A DNA stretch of 64,000 bases from Karstenula rhodostoma CBS 690.94 (GCA_010093485.1 MU001504.1:1297305-1361304), one strand, 5' to 3'; shown: positions 45,072 to 58,818, counted from the stretch's first letter. Numbers and translations: made by a program. Notes: generated by a model from the sequence alone, not told the origin.

Positions 45072-48032
45072 TCAAGCAACATCCACAAAAGCCCTCTTCT
45101 TCTTTCCCCCGCCCTCCTCGGCCTTCTCCACATCCTCCAGCCTTACAATGCCCTTCTCATCCACCCTCTCCCCCACAAACCTCACCGCCGCAACATTAAA
45201 CCCAATCAGATCCTTATCCCCGCCCAGCGTGCGCCTCAAATCATCCCGCATGCTCTCCAGCACGCTCTTGAGCTCCCTCGACGCGACGATTTGCCGCTGG
45301 TGCGTCTTCAGCATGAAGAACAGCACGCGGCACGTCAGCGTGACGTTCCACCTGCGCTGGACCCACACGGCGATAAAGGTGAAGAGCGCGGGCAGCGAGG
45401 AGAAGGGCAGCACGAGGAGCGCGTCGTGCAGCTGCGCAGCGGGGATCTTGGACAGCGTGTTGAGCACGTGGCGCTCGGCGGAGACGTTGTTGAGCGCCAG
45501 GTACAGCGGGTTGCGCTGCGGCGGCGCGAGGTTCGGGTTCGTCTGCTTCTGCTTGGTCCACGCGCGGACGAGGAGCAGGTCCTCGAGGCCGAGGTCGAGC
45601 GCTTCCTGGATGCGTTCGCCGGCGGTGAGGGTTGACGTGGTCTGCTTCGAGGCGGCGCCCACCTCGGGGGCTTCGGCGCCGTTGAGAAGGGGATCCTCGT
45701 CTTCGAGAGACGTCGCGAGCGTGTTTTCATAGAGCTCTTCGAGTTCCTTCTCGCGCTCTTCCTCGAGGAAGATGGGCTCGTCGGTGCGCGTCCAGATGCG
45801 CATGCTCTTATCGTGACTGGCAGTGATGACGAAGTCGCCTGTGCGGCTCATGGTCATGGCCCAGATCTCGCCATGGTGACCGCGCAGTTTCTGGATTAGC
45901 TCGAATTTATCTGCGTCCCAGGATTTGAGGACGCGGTCTTTGGAGGCGCTGAATAGGATGTGTTTCTCGTCGGCTTGGACGGGGTGAGGGATGAAGGAGA
46001 CGTTGAGGATCGAGTCTTCGTGAGCGTAGAGCGCTTTGTGGCAGTCACCGAAATCGAGACCCCAGAGGCGGATGTTCTTGTCGGCGGAAGAGGTGGCGAT
46101 CAGCTTGGAGTCACTTGATATCGACATATTTAGTACAGGGAGCTTGTGGCCGTAGAGGTTGAGGAAGAGCTTCAGCGAGTCTACGAAGAACACTTTGACG
46201 GTGTTATCCATTGTGGCGACGGCGAGCAGGCGTGAATCCGGTGAGAAGTGAACGTTGAGGACGTCGTCGTTAACCTTCAGAATCCGCGACTGAATGAGCT
46301 TGAGGCGTGGCATAGTGCGTTTTGTGCCTGGGATTTCTTCCTGTGCAATCTCAAAGTCCCAGAATTTCACAGTCTTGTCAGCACCCCCTGTGACGAGAGA
46401 TTTGCCGTCGGGGTGTACTTGGAGTGTCCAGACGGTGCCTTCATGTGCTGGAATCTTGTCGAGAAGTGACGAAGCTGCAATGTCATAGAGCTCGAGGTCG
46501 CCGTCCTTGGTACCTACTACCACGATCTTGTCTCCTGGTAGGAATGCAGCGCATAACGCTTTTCCACACTCCAGCGTACGAAGACAATTCTGTGTTCGAA
46601 CGTTCCATATTTTGAGTCCTCCGTTTGCAGACTTGCCGCTTGATGCAGAAGCCAGCATACGATCGTCTGAGCTAAGTGCTAACGCGCGGATGTCTTGTCT
46701 GTGACCTGCAAGCTCGACAGACAGCGTCCGGTTGTATTCGGGCTCTTCTTCGCTCTTTGATTTTGACTTTTGAGGTATTTCGTACACATCGAGAAGATTG
46801 CTGTCGGTGCCAACCAACAACTGCAGTTTCTTCGATCTGCCTTGCATCCAGGAGATTGATCTGACCTTGCCTCCTCCAGGTGCTATCCGTACGGTGACGT
46901 ATGGAACAATGATGTCTCCAATCGCTGCTTCCGCCAGACTTATCTCTTCTTCAGCTTCGGGCGCTTCACCATTCGCTTCCTCTTTCGCCTTTTCCCGCCT
47001 TCTCTTTCGTTTCCTTGACAACGCTTTTTGAACTTCCTTTTCGCTACGCATCCTCCATAGTTCAACAGCTCTTTCTGAACCATGCACGGCAATGTAATCA
47101 GATTTTCTGTGATACGCAATTCCAAGCGTCCGGTCTTTGCCTTGGCGATATAGTGTTCCTCTCTCGTGAAGGTATCGCTGCTCCACACCTTCACCGACAG
47201 ACGAGGCTGCTTGCCCAAGACCTGCAAGATCAACAGTCCAAATCCTCAATTCCCCGTCATTGCCTGCTGTCATACAGCTGCTGCCGTCGGGGGATACTCC
47301 TAGCGCCCAGCACTCGCCGTTGGACTGCGCGACATGCGTTTCGATGCAGTGCTGGCTACTCACGTCCCAGATCTTTACCAGAGAGTCTTTGCTTGTGGAG
47401 AGCAAGAAGGCCTGGTCTGTGTCCATCTCTACATCTTCACCATCAACGCCATCCTCTTGCGCTGCCTTCGGTGGGTGCAGAAAGTGAAGCCCAGTGATCT
47501 CTCCCTTGTGTCCTCGAAGCTTGAACAGCCCGACTTCGGAAACCAAGTCCCAGATAACGATATCCGTGTCTTTCGAGCCGCTCGCAAGGCGTACACCGGA
47601 TCGATCGAAGGCGAGTATAGTAACGGCCGACTTGTGTCCATTGAAGCTGATAACAACGGTTGATGTCCTGGAATCCCACACTCTTATGCTTCCATCTGCG
47701 TATCCTACGGCGAAGAGATCTACGTCCACGGCGCTCCTACAAATGACTGTGACCTGTTCGGTGCACGAAGCATCGCGCCATCTGCTCAGCAATTCGCCCT
47801 TTTTAATGTCCCAGCACAACACTTGTTCATTTGCGGCTGCATATGCGCGGCCGGCGCCTGCGGATCGGCTGGAGCCAGGTTGTGAAACGCCCTCGGAGGT
47901 CCATACGATGTTGGAGGTGGCGGTCGCGACGACACCAAACGCATCCGTGTGCTCGTACTTGCTGGTGTTGTCAGCGGCAGTCATCCTCTGCCCCGGGCGG
48001 GAAGGTGCGACTTACTTGTACGTCTTCACCAT
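45072..48032 (-). CDS. UTP12: U3 snoRNP WD40 protein Utp12/Dip2 (WDR3)
   Basis: Component of the UTP-B module of the small-subunit processome, acting in the nucleolus on pre-18S rRNA. Exon 1 is only 17 nt (48032-48016) and encodes MVKTY plus two bases. After a 54-nt intron (GTAAGT to ACACCAG) exon 2 (47961-45072) continues KYEHTDAFGVVATATSNIVW, the conserved family N-terminus; total 968 aa. Two tandem WD40 propellers fill about 15-790 (for example CWDIKKGELLSRW, IRVWDSRTS, VKIWDVSSQ, IRLWGLDFG, MRIWTRTDEPIF), with a charged KRKRRREKAKEE insert near 330. The C-terminal Utp12 domain spans about 810-940. The ATG inside the intron would give a protein lacking the conserved MVKTY start. The gene is divergent from ARPC2. 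Confidence 0.94.
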
Positions 48033-48339
48033 GTTGCGCGAGGGAAGGAAACTGGGGTATCAAGAGGGAAAGAACAACGAAGGGATCCGCGATCACGCCA
48101 AATCAACCTTGCATTGTCTGGGACGTCTAAGGAATGCGCCACTGTGAGTTGGAAGCGTGGTGAACTTTTTCTACGAGCTCGAACTTTTGGCGAAAACCCC
48201 ACAAGTGCAGCCACGCTAGCTCAGCCACAGCCCACTCGACGAACATCACACCTCCGACCTCCGCGCCAGTTCACAGCGTCAGCGTCCCCGCCATACGCCA
48301 GACGGACCACCCACCCAGCACACAGGGACTCCGGCAGCC
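48033..48339. promoter_or_regulatory. bidirectional promoter, UTP12 / ARPC2
   Basis: 307 bp between divergent start codons of two housekeeping genes. No recognised regulator site; no coding signal. Confidence 0.55.
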
Positions 48340-49443
48340 ATGCTTCTCCTCGACTACCAAAACGTCCTCATCGAGTCGCTGCTGAGGGAGCGATTCACAG
48401 GGTGCGCAATGCCCCGCCGAGGCAGCCTGCGGACAGCTAGCTAACAGGGACCAGCGGAGCACCCACCTCCATCGACCAGGTCGTGTCCGACTTCGACGGC
48501 GTTACCTTCCACATCTCCACGCCCGAGTCCAAGACCAAGATCCTCGTCTCCATACACGTCAAGTGCTATGCCGAGCTGGTGCAGTACGGCGCACAGGCAG
48601 TCCTAGAGCGCGAATATGGCCCCTACATCGTGGAACCAGAGTCGGGCTACGACTTCTCGGTGCAGGTAGACCTAGAGGACCTCCCGGAGGATCAGGGTAA
48701 GCTTGTAACCAGACCGCGTGGGACGCTAGCTTAGAGTCATACAGAGGGCAAGGAGGACTTGGTCAGGCGCATATCCCTCCTCAAGCGCAATGCCATGGCC
48801 GCACCGTTCGAGCAAGCCTTCGACGAGTTCCAGCACCTGCAGGAGGAAGCTTCAAAATACACATCGGAGTCAGCGCCCCAGGGTGTCAAGGAGGGCGGTG
48901 AGGTGCGGGCTATCCACTACCGAGAAGAGGAAGCTATCTACATCAAGGCCAGCTACGACAGAGTCACCGTCATCTTCTCCACAGTCTTCCGCGAGGAGAC
49001 GGACAGGATTTTTGGCAAGGTTTTCCTGCAGGAGTTCGTCGATGCCCGACGGAGAGCAATCCAGAATGCGCCGCAGGTCATGTTTAGGAACGATCCTCCG
49101 CTAGAGCTCCAGGGCATTCCGGGTGTCGACACCTCCGGCTCGGCCGACATTGGCTATATTACCTTCGGTCAGTCCAGGACAATCCAGGTCTGAGTTGTTA
49201 CTGATCAGACTAGTGCTATTCCCTCGTCATCTCACGAACCAGCGACGCGCAGAGGTCATCTCACACATCCAAACCTTCCGCGACTACTTCCACTACCATA
49301 TCAAAGCGTCCAAGGCGTACATTCACTCGAGGATGCGTAAGCGGACCGCCGACTTCCTGCAGGTCTTGCGTCGCGCTCGGCCAGAAGCAGAAGAGAAGGA
49401 GCGCAAGACTGCAAGTGGGCGCACATTCAAGGTCCAGTCTTGA
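48340..49443 (+). CDS. ARC35: Arp2/3 complex 34 kDa subunit (ARPC2)
   Basis: Core scaffold subunit of the Arp2/3 actin-nucleating complex; with ARPC4 it binds the mother filament. Exons 48340-48401, 48455-48696, 48745-49167, 49214-49443 give 318 aa, the usual length. It opens [19 protein letters not shown], continues across intron 1 into [20 protein letters not shown], then the paired alpha/beta domains ([36 protein letters not shown]) and the long C-terminal helix ([20 protein letters not shown]). Introns are 53, 48 and 46 nt. In intron 3 the used acceptor must be ACTAG at 49213, because the CAG eight bases earlier would bring in a stop codon. The 3' part after that intron carries [12 protein letters not shown], as in the family. 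Confidence 0.94.
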
Positions 49444-51251
<1,808 letters not shown>

Positions 51252-51735
51252 TGGGCACTGTTGGTGTGGATTCTGCATAGCATGGGTGGCCTATATGAGG
51301 CTGGTATTTTTGATGGTATTTTCGATGGTATTTGGACCACGCTCAACTGGGTTTAGAATTCATGTAAGCTGTTTTGTTCTCAACCAAGTTGTTCAGTATC
51401 GTGATGTGCTCACAACACTAGTCCATTGCAAGGCCACTCCTTCCTCCCTTGGAGACACGCACCTTTTCGTCCTGTCGATCTTACTTCATGGGCGATCAGC
51501 TTGGGCCATTTCATCCTCTGTGAAGTGTTCATCTTCGCAAAACTGACGGGCAGTGACCATGTCATAATTTAGTCCTCCCTATGACCACGTACGGGTAATT
51601 CATCTTACGTGAGCGTCTTCTAAAAAGCCCACCACAAACACTGAAAGATAACCAAACGTCTATAGACGACGCCGCTGCAGCTGGGTATACGCTAACCAAA
51701 GAAAAAGAAACAGCCATAAAGCCCCCGTTACCACA
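51252..51735. other. convergent 3' intergenic region
   Basis: Between the Dus (+) stop and the minus-strand secreted/membrane protein. A small GGTATTTT(T/C)GATG repeat lies at 51304-51332. Nothing else recognised. Confidence 0.5.
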
Positions 51736-53544
51736 TCACCCACAACGCAACCTCAAACACACATAAAGCAGCACAATCACCAGCAAGCCCCCCACGATCA
51801 TCCCAGTCGCCAATCCAGCCTTCGCCCCCGTCCCCAACGTCGCCCAAAAATACGGCAACCTAGCCGGCCCCTTCTTCTTCCCAAACCCATAGTCCACGCT
51901 CCCAAACCCAATATCCGTCCCCTGGAGCTGCTGCTCGCACCCGTACAGCAGCGTCTGAAAACCCACCAGGTTCGCTGCGGCGACAAAGTCCTTGGTGTCT
52001 TTGCAGTTCTCGCCGCAGCAGCACGGCAGCATGCCGTACCGCGAGGACGTGTTGAGGTACTGGGTGTTCCAGTTGTAGCCCGCCGGGAAGACGCACACGG
52101 GGAGCGTCCAGGTGCCGACCCAGCCAGCGCCGTCGGCCCAAGGGGATGAAGTGCCGTTGGAGGCGATGGCGTCGGCGAGTGCGCGGTGCGCCATTGGCTC
52201 GGTGAAGTTGAAGCGCGCGGCGCGGAAGGAGGCTGCGGATGACCTTGATATATCCGTACCGGAGATGTCCCACGCGGACTCGTTGAGGTGATCGAGACCT
52301 GTCGGGGGCTCGAGGAAACCCTTCAGGATGCCGGATTCGTGGTACGCGTAGGTGTGGTAGACACCGCCGTCGTCAGAGGAGTAGTACCGCGTCTGGTTGG
52401 GGCCGGAGGCGTCGGACGTGTCGTTGGTTGCGTGGAAGGTGGTCCAGATTTTGCGCTTGCGCCACTGGGCGTTGATGATGATGGAGAAAAGCTGTTTCTT
52501 GTAGAAGGACTCGATCTGAGAGGCGGAGGGGAGGAAGGAGTGGTCGACCATGGAGCCGCCTCTGAAGTAGTCGCTGGAGGGCGGTGAGCATCACTGTATG
52601 GGAATAGGGAAGCGGTGGCTTACAGGAAGGTGTAGTTCGACGCGTCTGTGTCGCCGTTGAAAGTTGTGTTCGACCAAGTGTCGATGCTGGAGCGCAAGGC
52701 TTCGCCATACTCGGCTGCGAAGTCTTTGAACGTGGCAATGCTGGCGAATCCTGCGATGGAGCTTCCCAAGAGTCAGCGAAGGTGATGTGAAACAGTTTGA
52801 GCTCGACTTACTCAGGCTTGATTTCTTTGCTGATTTGGCTGAGTCCAGCACCAGCGAGGGCCGCGAAGCCTCCACCTCCGGCTGCAACTGCCGCTTCGCT
52901 CTTCTTTGCTGCCGCTGAAGATGCCGCCAAGATTGGTGCGATCGCTCCCGCAATGCCAACGATACCCGACATCCATATGAGTGCGTCTTCAGGCGCGAAG
53001 TTGGGTTCTTTCCAGGGGAAGAACGTCAAGACCATTTTGTCCACCCGGTCAGTGAAGTCTAATTGCCCCTTCGTTATACCTTCCTGGATGCAGTCAGCGT
53101 TGTCATAAGAATCAATATTTGAGATCTTACCTCAATAGCTTTGAACAGAATGTGCAAGTTCACCATCGATATCTGCGACATGTACGCCCAAGCCGGGTCG
53201 CCATTATCTTCAAAATCTATCTAGTGTCAGCACAGTCGTAGTCGTTTTCCCTAGTTATACATACCACTACATCCCGCGTAGATACAACCACTGTCGTCTG
53301 TCAAGCCACACTGGTACGGAACATGCGATCCAAATGCCTTGCCTAGCTCGGTGGTAAAAGCAGAGTGCTGACCTGCCGATATGGCCGCCCACCAGTCGCG
53401 CAATTGAATATCTGTGTCGGCGCCTAAGTATGCTGCGGGTGTTGTTTCCCACTCGCTACTTGTATTACAGACTCCTCGTGGGGATAGCTGCGCTGTCGCT
53501 ATCGAGAGCAGCAAGGTAAAGGGGAGGAGTGCCAACCTCATCAT
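51736..53544 (-). CDS. uncharacterised secreted/membrane-anchored fungal protein
   Basis: Five exons on the minus strand, 53544-53265, 53216-53131, 53083-52812, 52761-52624, 52573-51736, with 47-50 nt introns and exact phases, give 537 aa. An N-terminal signal peptide (MMRLALLPFTLLLSIATAQ) leads a Cys-containing extracellular region (CGLTDDSGCIYAGCS). A hydrophobic Ala/Gly-rich segment near 160-200 (SGIVGIAGAIAPILAASSAAA) may enter the membrane. Several N-glycosylation sequons follow (NTTF, NYTF, NGTSS). A Cys-rich CCCGENC patch precedes a C-terminal membrane helix (AGLATGMIVGGLLVIVLLYV). This layout recalls fungal families of unknown function with signal, Gly/Ala hydrophobic stretch and terminal anchor (possibly the group labelled DUF7872; low certainty). 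Function unknown. Splicing is needed to join signal and anchor. Confidence 0.8.
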
Positions 53545-54925
53545 CGTCGTATGGTCGAAGAAAAGCCCAAAAACGACTCTATGGCTTTACTAAATGTTGT
53601 AAAGAAGGGATAAAGTAAGATCGATAGTGACTAGGGCAGCCGTACATTTGTATACGCGATTATCGTAAAGCCCGTCCATCTAGGCTATATTTATGAACAT
53701 TCGTATAGACACCTTTTTCGTGATGGTACCGCCCAACAGCCTTGGAGAGCGTTCCACACAGCCTCGGGGAAGCGCTCAGCCCCTGATAGCCTTGCGGCAG
53801 ACGAATCACATCCACGGCGAGCCGAGTGGCGTTTCATAAGTTTGTCGAGTCCAGCCTGGGCAACACTTCGGAATTTGTGGTATGACAGTTCAGGAGCACA
53901 TTCGCAAATGCATCAAGGCTGTTCGCAAAGCCAAAGAATATGAAAGGGTCGCAAAAGCATCGTAATGAAATTGTGAAGAAGAGGTTCAATAGAGATAGCG
54001 ACACAGAATATTGGTGTTGGTGCCGAGCAAATACGAGCTGCGAGACAGCCACTTCTCTTGGCCTCTCCAGGGTTCTGTTCCGTGGGGGCTGTGGGTTGAT
54101 GTCGTTTTGATTGGCTGGCTGCGGCCATGAACCACGTGCGGTATGTATTCTGCACATGCTCCATGCAGATGAGACAGATATTTATGATGGATGTTGTGAG
54201 GTTGACATTGAGTGCTTCCGGGTTTGTCTCGGAGGTAAGAACGGCGACGGCGGGCCTCCGACTCCCTCTTCGTTCCTTCTTCCACCAGCATCATGCTAAA
54301 CATCGGCCTTTGACGATTGCCATCCAGTGGAATGGACATAAAGCTTGCCTGGATCATACTTTTTTTCTTCGCATCAAAAAGGTATCCGTATTTCATCAAT
54401 CTCCGCGTTACCTATGATAGGCTCTGCGTGCCTTCTAAGCGATTCTGCTGCCCATCCTGTGCATCACTTATCCGACAGCGCGTATGCAAGATCGGAGAAG
54501 CACAAAGAGCGATAATCTCCTCTTTTTTCGGTGAACATGTCCATATAGACCATTGTGATACCATGTGAGAGCACTGCGTGGCTTGGTAAGCTGCACCCCG
54601 CGTCATCACGCTCGTTATTGCGCAATACAGTATACCATCGAACCCCTACTTGAGGCATCACGGCTTGACGCACCTTTTCCTAAACGAACTAGAAATTGCC
54701 CCACCGGGAGATAATGAAGCGTCCCATGCAGCCAATCATCATTTGTTGCGATGCGCTGCAATTGCGATCAAAAGACGCCATTCCAAGGAGACATCTGTGT
54801 AAAGGAACGACAACGCAACACTCTGCGACCCAGAATCTTCCAACAGCAACTCGCGATCGGTCCCTGGGCTTGCACCACACTAAAACGTAGTAGGAACAGA
54901 CTGATTCACCGAGACGATTGAGAAC
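53545..54925. other. divergent intergenic region, no gene recognised
   Basis: About 1.4 kb between divergent starts of the secreted protein and the monooxygenase. Short frames without motifs on both strands. Confidence 0.45.
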
Positions 54926-57168
54926 ATGTCGAATCCCGTCCAGCGACTGGCGCAGGTGCAAGAGCAGCTAAAATTACCTGTCGCCGCTCCAGATCATATT
55001 TCAACGCCACAAGACGCGGCAAAACATTGGAAGCCACGGCAGCGTCCGTTTGATTCGGCTCTACCAGTCAAGGTAGAACTCCAGCACATATCTCGCGCCT
55101 CGATTCTGATATAGTGGTTAGGCCATCTTTGTCGGAGCGGGCATAGCAGGTATCGCGGCTTCGGTCTTGATCCCTCGTAAAGTCGCCAATCTATCGTATG
55201 TTGTCTATGAGCGACAGGATGCTGTGGTAAGTTTATATTTATCTCGATAAACGGGGGACGGAAATGCACCCCAATAGGCGGTTCGCTCATTCCTGTACGA
55301 CTCGAAAGGAATTCCAGAGTCGCAAGGTTCCTACGCTTGGACCTCGGGCTGGATCAAGGCGTTCAAGATGGGAAAAATTTCGCACCCTTTGGATTCGGCT
55401 TCTGCCGCTTATGTCTGGGCGACCAAGTGTCTGAATGAAAAGACTGACGTATGAGAAAGGGCGGAACGTGGGCACAAAACCGTTACCCCGGAGTGAGATG
55501 TGATATCCCATCTCACACCTACCGTAAGTTGACTTCTCGCCGATTGTATCTCAACGCCTTCTTACTCGTCTTCCAGAGCTCACATTTGCTCCCAACCACC
55601 GTTGGTCAGAATATTACTCTCCGGGACCAGAGATCCAGAGCTACTACGAACATGTGGTAAAGCAATATGGCGTTGACAAGCATCTTCGTCTGAAGCATGA
55701 CGTTCTCTCCGCAGTCTGGTCCGAAGAGATTCATCAATGGGTAGTCAAGGTCAAGAATCTCGCTACAGGAGAGGTATTCACTGACACAGCTCACTTCTTC
55801 ATCACAGCGGCAGGAAGGCTGAACGTTCCGAAATATCCGAATATACTTGGACTGGAGAAGGAGTTCAAGGGTCCTGTTGTTCACCCTGCACAATGGACTG
55901 AAGAGCTCACCCGCAGCTTGGATGGAAAACGTGTAGCCATCATAGGCAACGGCGCAAGTGGCCAGCAGCTCCTAGTGAATGTCTTCGACAAAGTCGCGCA
56001 TATAGATCACTATGTACGATCACGGCAGTGGATCGTTCCTTCGTTCTCTCCGAACCTTCTCTCGGCGCGTCGGGACGTGCTCGGGGCACACCTCTTCACC
56101 GAAGAAGAGAAACAGAAGTTTGAGAAGGATCCTAAAGCTTACCTCGAGTATCGTCGGTCTATAGAAAAGAACTTTCATGGCCGGTTTGGAGGATCTGTGA
56201 GTGGCAGCGAAGAGAACGATAAGATCCGACAAGCATACGAAGACGCGTTGTGGGAGAAGGTGGACGGTGACAAGACCTGGTTTGATAGACTGGTTCCTGC
56301 ATTCGCGCCCGGTTGTAAACGACCCACCCCCTCAGCTGGATACGTCGAAGCGATCAGAAGCCCGAAGGTCGATTATGTTGACGATGTGAGGGTCACACAT
56401 GCCACCGCAGACGGCTTGGTAACATCAGATGGTCGGGAGAGAAAGGTGGACGTCATCATTACCGCAACGGGTTTCAAGAGTGGCTTCCTGCCTCTCTTCC
56501 CTACTATTGGTAAGGAAGGGTTAGACCTGAGTAAACACTGGGCTGAAGATGGGCCCCTCGGGTATCCCCAAACTTACTTCGGACTGATGGCACCCAACGT
56601 GCCGAACTACTTTGGGGTCATTCAGGTAAGTGCTACCTACATACAGACCCTTGGACCAGCTCCATAGTGTGTTGTCTGGGACTGGCAAAGGAGCTAACTC
56701 ATCGTCTAGGCAAACAGCAATGGTGCTGGTGGCTCCTATCCCCTCCAAGCCGAGATATCTGCAACATACATCGCAAAGGTCATCCGGAAAGTGCAGAGAG
56801 AAGGCTATCTTGCCATCTATCCATCGCAAGCCGCGACCGACGATTTCAACGAGATCATCACTGGCTACTTCGACGACAAAGTCATCGGCGATGACTGCGA
56901 CGGGTGGTGGAAAAGCGGATTCGGAAAATCGCGTCCGCTCCTTATGTGGCCTGGCACAGGGCATCACCGCTTCGATATCGTGCGAGAGCCTCGCTGGGAA
57001 GACTTTGTGTTCGAACGGGACGAAGAAGGACGGCGCAATAGGTTTGCGTATTTCGGTAATGGGTGGACTGAGCGAGAGAAGAACGGGGATGAGGCGGTGC
57101 TGACGAAGTATCTCAAGGAAGTGGGGACTGTTGATCTGGCTACGCTGCATGAGAACTGGAATGATTGA
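54926..57168 (+). CDS. Baeyer-Villiger-type flavin monooxygenase
   Basis: FAD/NADPH enzyme that inserts oxygen into ketones or oxidises related substrates. Exons 54926-55072, 55122-55226, 55460-55523, 55577-56625, 56710-57168 give 607 aa with all phases matching. FAD motif: FVGAGIAGIAAS (about 51), completed across intron 2 into GGTWAQNRYPGVRCDIPSHTY. The diagnostic Baeyer-Villiger fingerprint F-x-G-x3-H-x3-W is present as FKGPVVHPAQW at about residue 160. The second nucleotide motif is IIGNGASGQQL. ATGFKSGF marks the later FAD/NADP linker. The N-terminal 45 residues are polar. Intron 2 (55227-55459, 233 nt) is long and contains a 58-codon coding-like frame (see findings). The substrate is unknown; no biosynthetic cluster neighbours are present. 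Confidence 0.9.
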
Positions 57169-57318
57169 TGAATGAACAGAAAAACGCATAACGATTACAT
57201 TTATAGAAGATTTCAAATGAACGAGCCACGCTTTCGAAACACCCCAGCAAATCCAATCTTGAAACTCATACTACCGTTGAAGTACAATACGACACATGCG
57301 AATATGTGAGTGCCTTTC

Positions 57319-58818
57319 TTAGACTGACTTTTTCTTCGAGCTCTTCGAATCATTTCGTAAGAGATGATGTTCGTCAGACATGCTTATGAAGGTACCAACG
57401 ACCGATGCAGCCATGAACAGGAAAGTCACAGGGTGACGGGAAACAACAAACGCCACCGTCCATGCAAATATTGTGTTAACCGGCCAGTAGAACTTCCAGA
57501 GGAAGTCCCATACAACAGTGAACTTGAATCGGAAGCGATCGAGAGAAGTTGGCGATAGGATTCGATTCCAATGTTCTCTGGTGGTTTCGATTTTGCTATT
57601 CGCGTCCGCAAGAAAGTGATCTCGTCTCTTGACTAAGTCCTTTGTGAACGGGCGTAGTTGTCGTGTTTCAGGGTCATAAGGGTTTTCCTGGGTCATGTAA
57701 CTGGCCCATCGACTCACAGCGGCACTCGCAGGTTCAGCTGCAATTTCGAACCACTCCCCGTGGCTTGCGCCGCACACCTCGCATCGATAGGGTCGACAAA
57801 GATCCAAGAGATATGTTTGAATGAGGCGTTCGGCCCGACAGTAGCTGTCCACTTGTACATTCTTGACCAACCTAAGAGTGAGACCACATTGGTATTTTAA
57901 TTGTCGCTTCCGACGGATAGTTTCTTTTGATCTTCCTATCTTGTGAAGGTCAGGTCGTTTTGGATCCGACAATATGTAGATGTACCCTTCCGAATCATTT
58001 GGCGTGAGCCCTTTCTCAAGCACCGCTCGTACTTTGTTGTGGAGTTCCGTGGCGTTTATCTCGATATTGGAAGAGTTAGCCACTAGTGATCCATCTGGGT
58101 TGGCTTCATCTTCCAAACCGAGCGTCATTACATGAACTACGTCCGGGTCATTTCCATCATCGCGGAGGGAAGGCACCCGGTCACGGCCTGATTCAAGGTC
58201 TTCGAGCGCCTCTCGATTGACCGAGAGTAGTGTACCTCCGGTCCCTCCCAGCTGCTCGTCTATTGCCTTAGGTGCACGTGTTTCTTCTGACTCTGGAGTT
58301 GCTTGCCGCTTCGAGTCCAATGTTGTGTCGCAAACCTGTACTTGAGACGTCTCTTTCAAGTTGATGTTCCTACAGACAGCACAACTGGCTTCATGCTTCT
58401 TCCGCCAGCCTGGTGAGGAATAGGATTGCTTGCCGCACAGAGACGGAACCCTGTTGTTCTGCAAATGTGGTGTTTGAATGGAATCGTCGATGGAATCGTC
58501 GTTAGAGATACTTGCTCCAACATTTGCAGTACCACCAGGAGCAGATCGGGGCTTCTTGGTAAGAGAAGGGCGCCGTTTATCATGTTTTATTGATAATTCC
58601 GATCGTAGCGTCTTTTCAAGGTTTTGCTGAACGGGATTTGGCGTGCTTTGTGATCTTGAATTTCGCGATTCTTGGTGTGTCAGAACTGTAAATTCATTTG
58701 CAGACGAAGTGGCATCTCGTTGCTTGTCATACAAATTGAACTTAGGTGGTGGAGCAAGATCATGTTGAAAGCGCCGCGATGGGTTATGGGGGACCGGTGG
58801 TGACAGCCTGGAGGACAT
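57319..58818 (-). CDS. membrane-anchored GIY-YIG (T5orf172/DUF1766) protein
   Basis: Single exon, 499 aa. The start at 58818 has a near-perfect context (GCCACCATG); the frame extends upstream but without ATG. Residues 1-270 are disordered and charged, with Ser/Asp-rich stretches and one CAVCRN-type Cys pair. At about 283-390 lies a T5orf172 domain of the GIY-YIG superfamily: GYIYILSDPKRPDLHKIGRS, then QLKYQCGLTLRLVKNVQV, AERLIQTYLLDL, and CEVCGASHGEWFEI. YIYIL and KIGRS correspond to the GIY and YIG elements. The C-terminus has one or two hydrophobic helices (about 445-482: VNTIFAWTVAFVVSR, VTFLFMAASVVGTFI), suggesting a membrane tail anchor. Such fungal proteins are numerous and poorly understood; nuclease activity is not established. 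It is the last intact gene before the AT-rich block. Confidence 0.82.
   Translation of the reverse strand: MSSRLSPPVPHNPSRRFQHDLAPPPKFNLYDKQRDATSSANEFTVLTHQESRNSRSQSTPNPVQQNLEKTLRSELSIKHDKRRPSLTKKPRSAPGGTANVGASISNDDSIDDSIQTPHLQNNRVPSLCGKQSYSSPGWRKKHEASCAVCRNINLKETSQVQVCDTTLDSKRQATPESEETRAPKAIDEQLGGTGGTLLSVNREALEDLESGRDRVPSLRDDGNDPDVVHVMTLGLEDEANPDGSLVANSSNIEINATELHNKVRAVLEKGLTPNDSEGYIYILSDPKRPDLHKIGRSKETIRRKRQLKYQCGLTLRLVKNVQVDSYCRAERLIQTYLLDLCRPYRCEVCGASHGEWFEIAAEPASAAVSRWASYMTQENPYDPETRQLRPFTKDLVKRRDHFLADANSKIETTREHWNRILSPTSLDRFRFKFTVVWDFLWKFYWPVNTIFAWTVAFVVSRHPVTFLFMAASVVGTFISMSDEHHLLRNDSKSSKKKSV

Noticed and set aside
49160..49213. Acceptor CAG ending at 49208 for ARPC2 intron 3
   Set aside because: It places an immediate in-frame TAG. 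The next AG (49213) restores the conserved VLFPRHL sequence.
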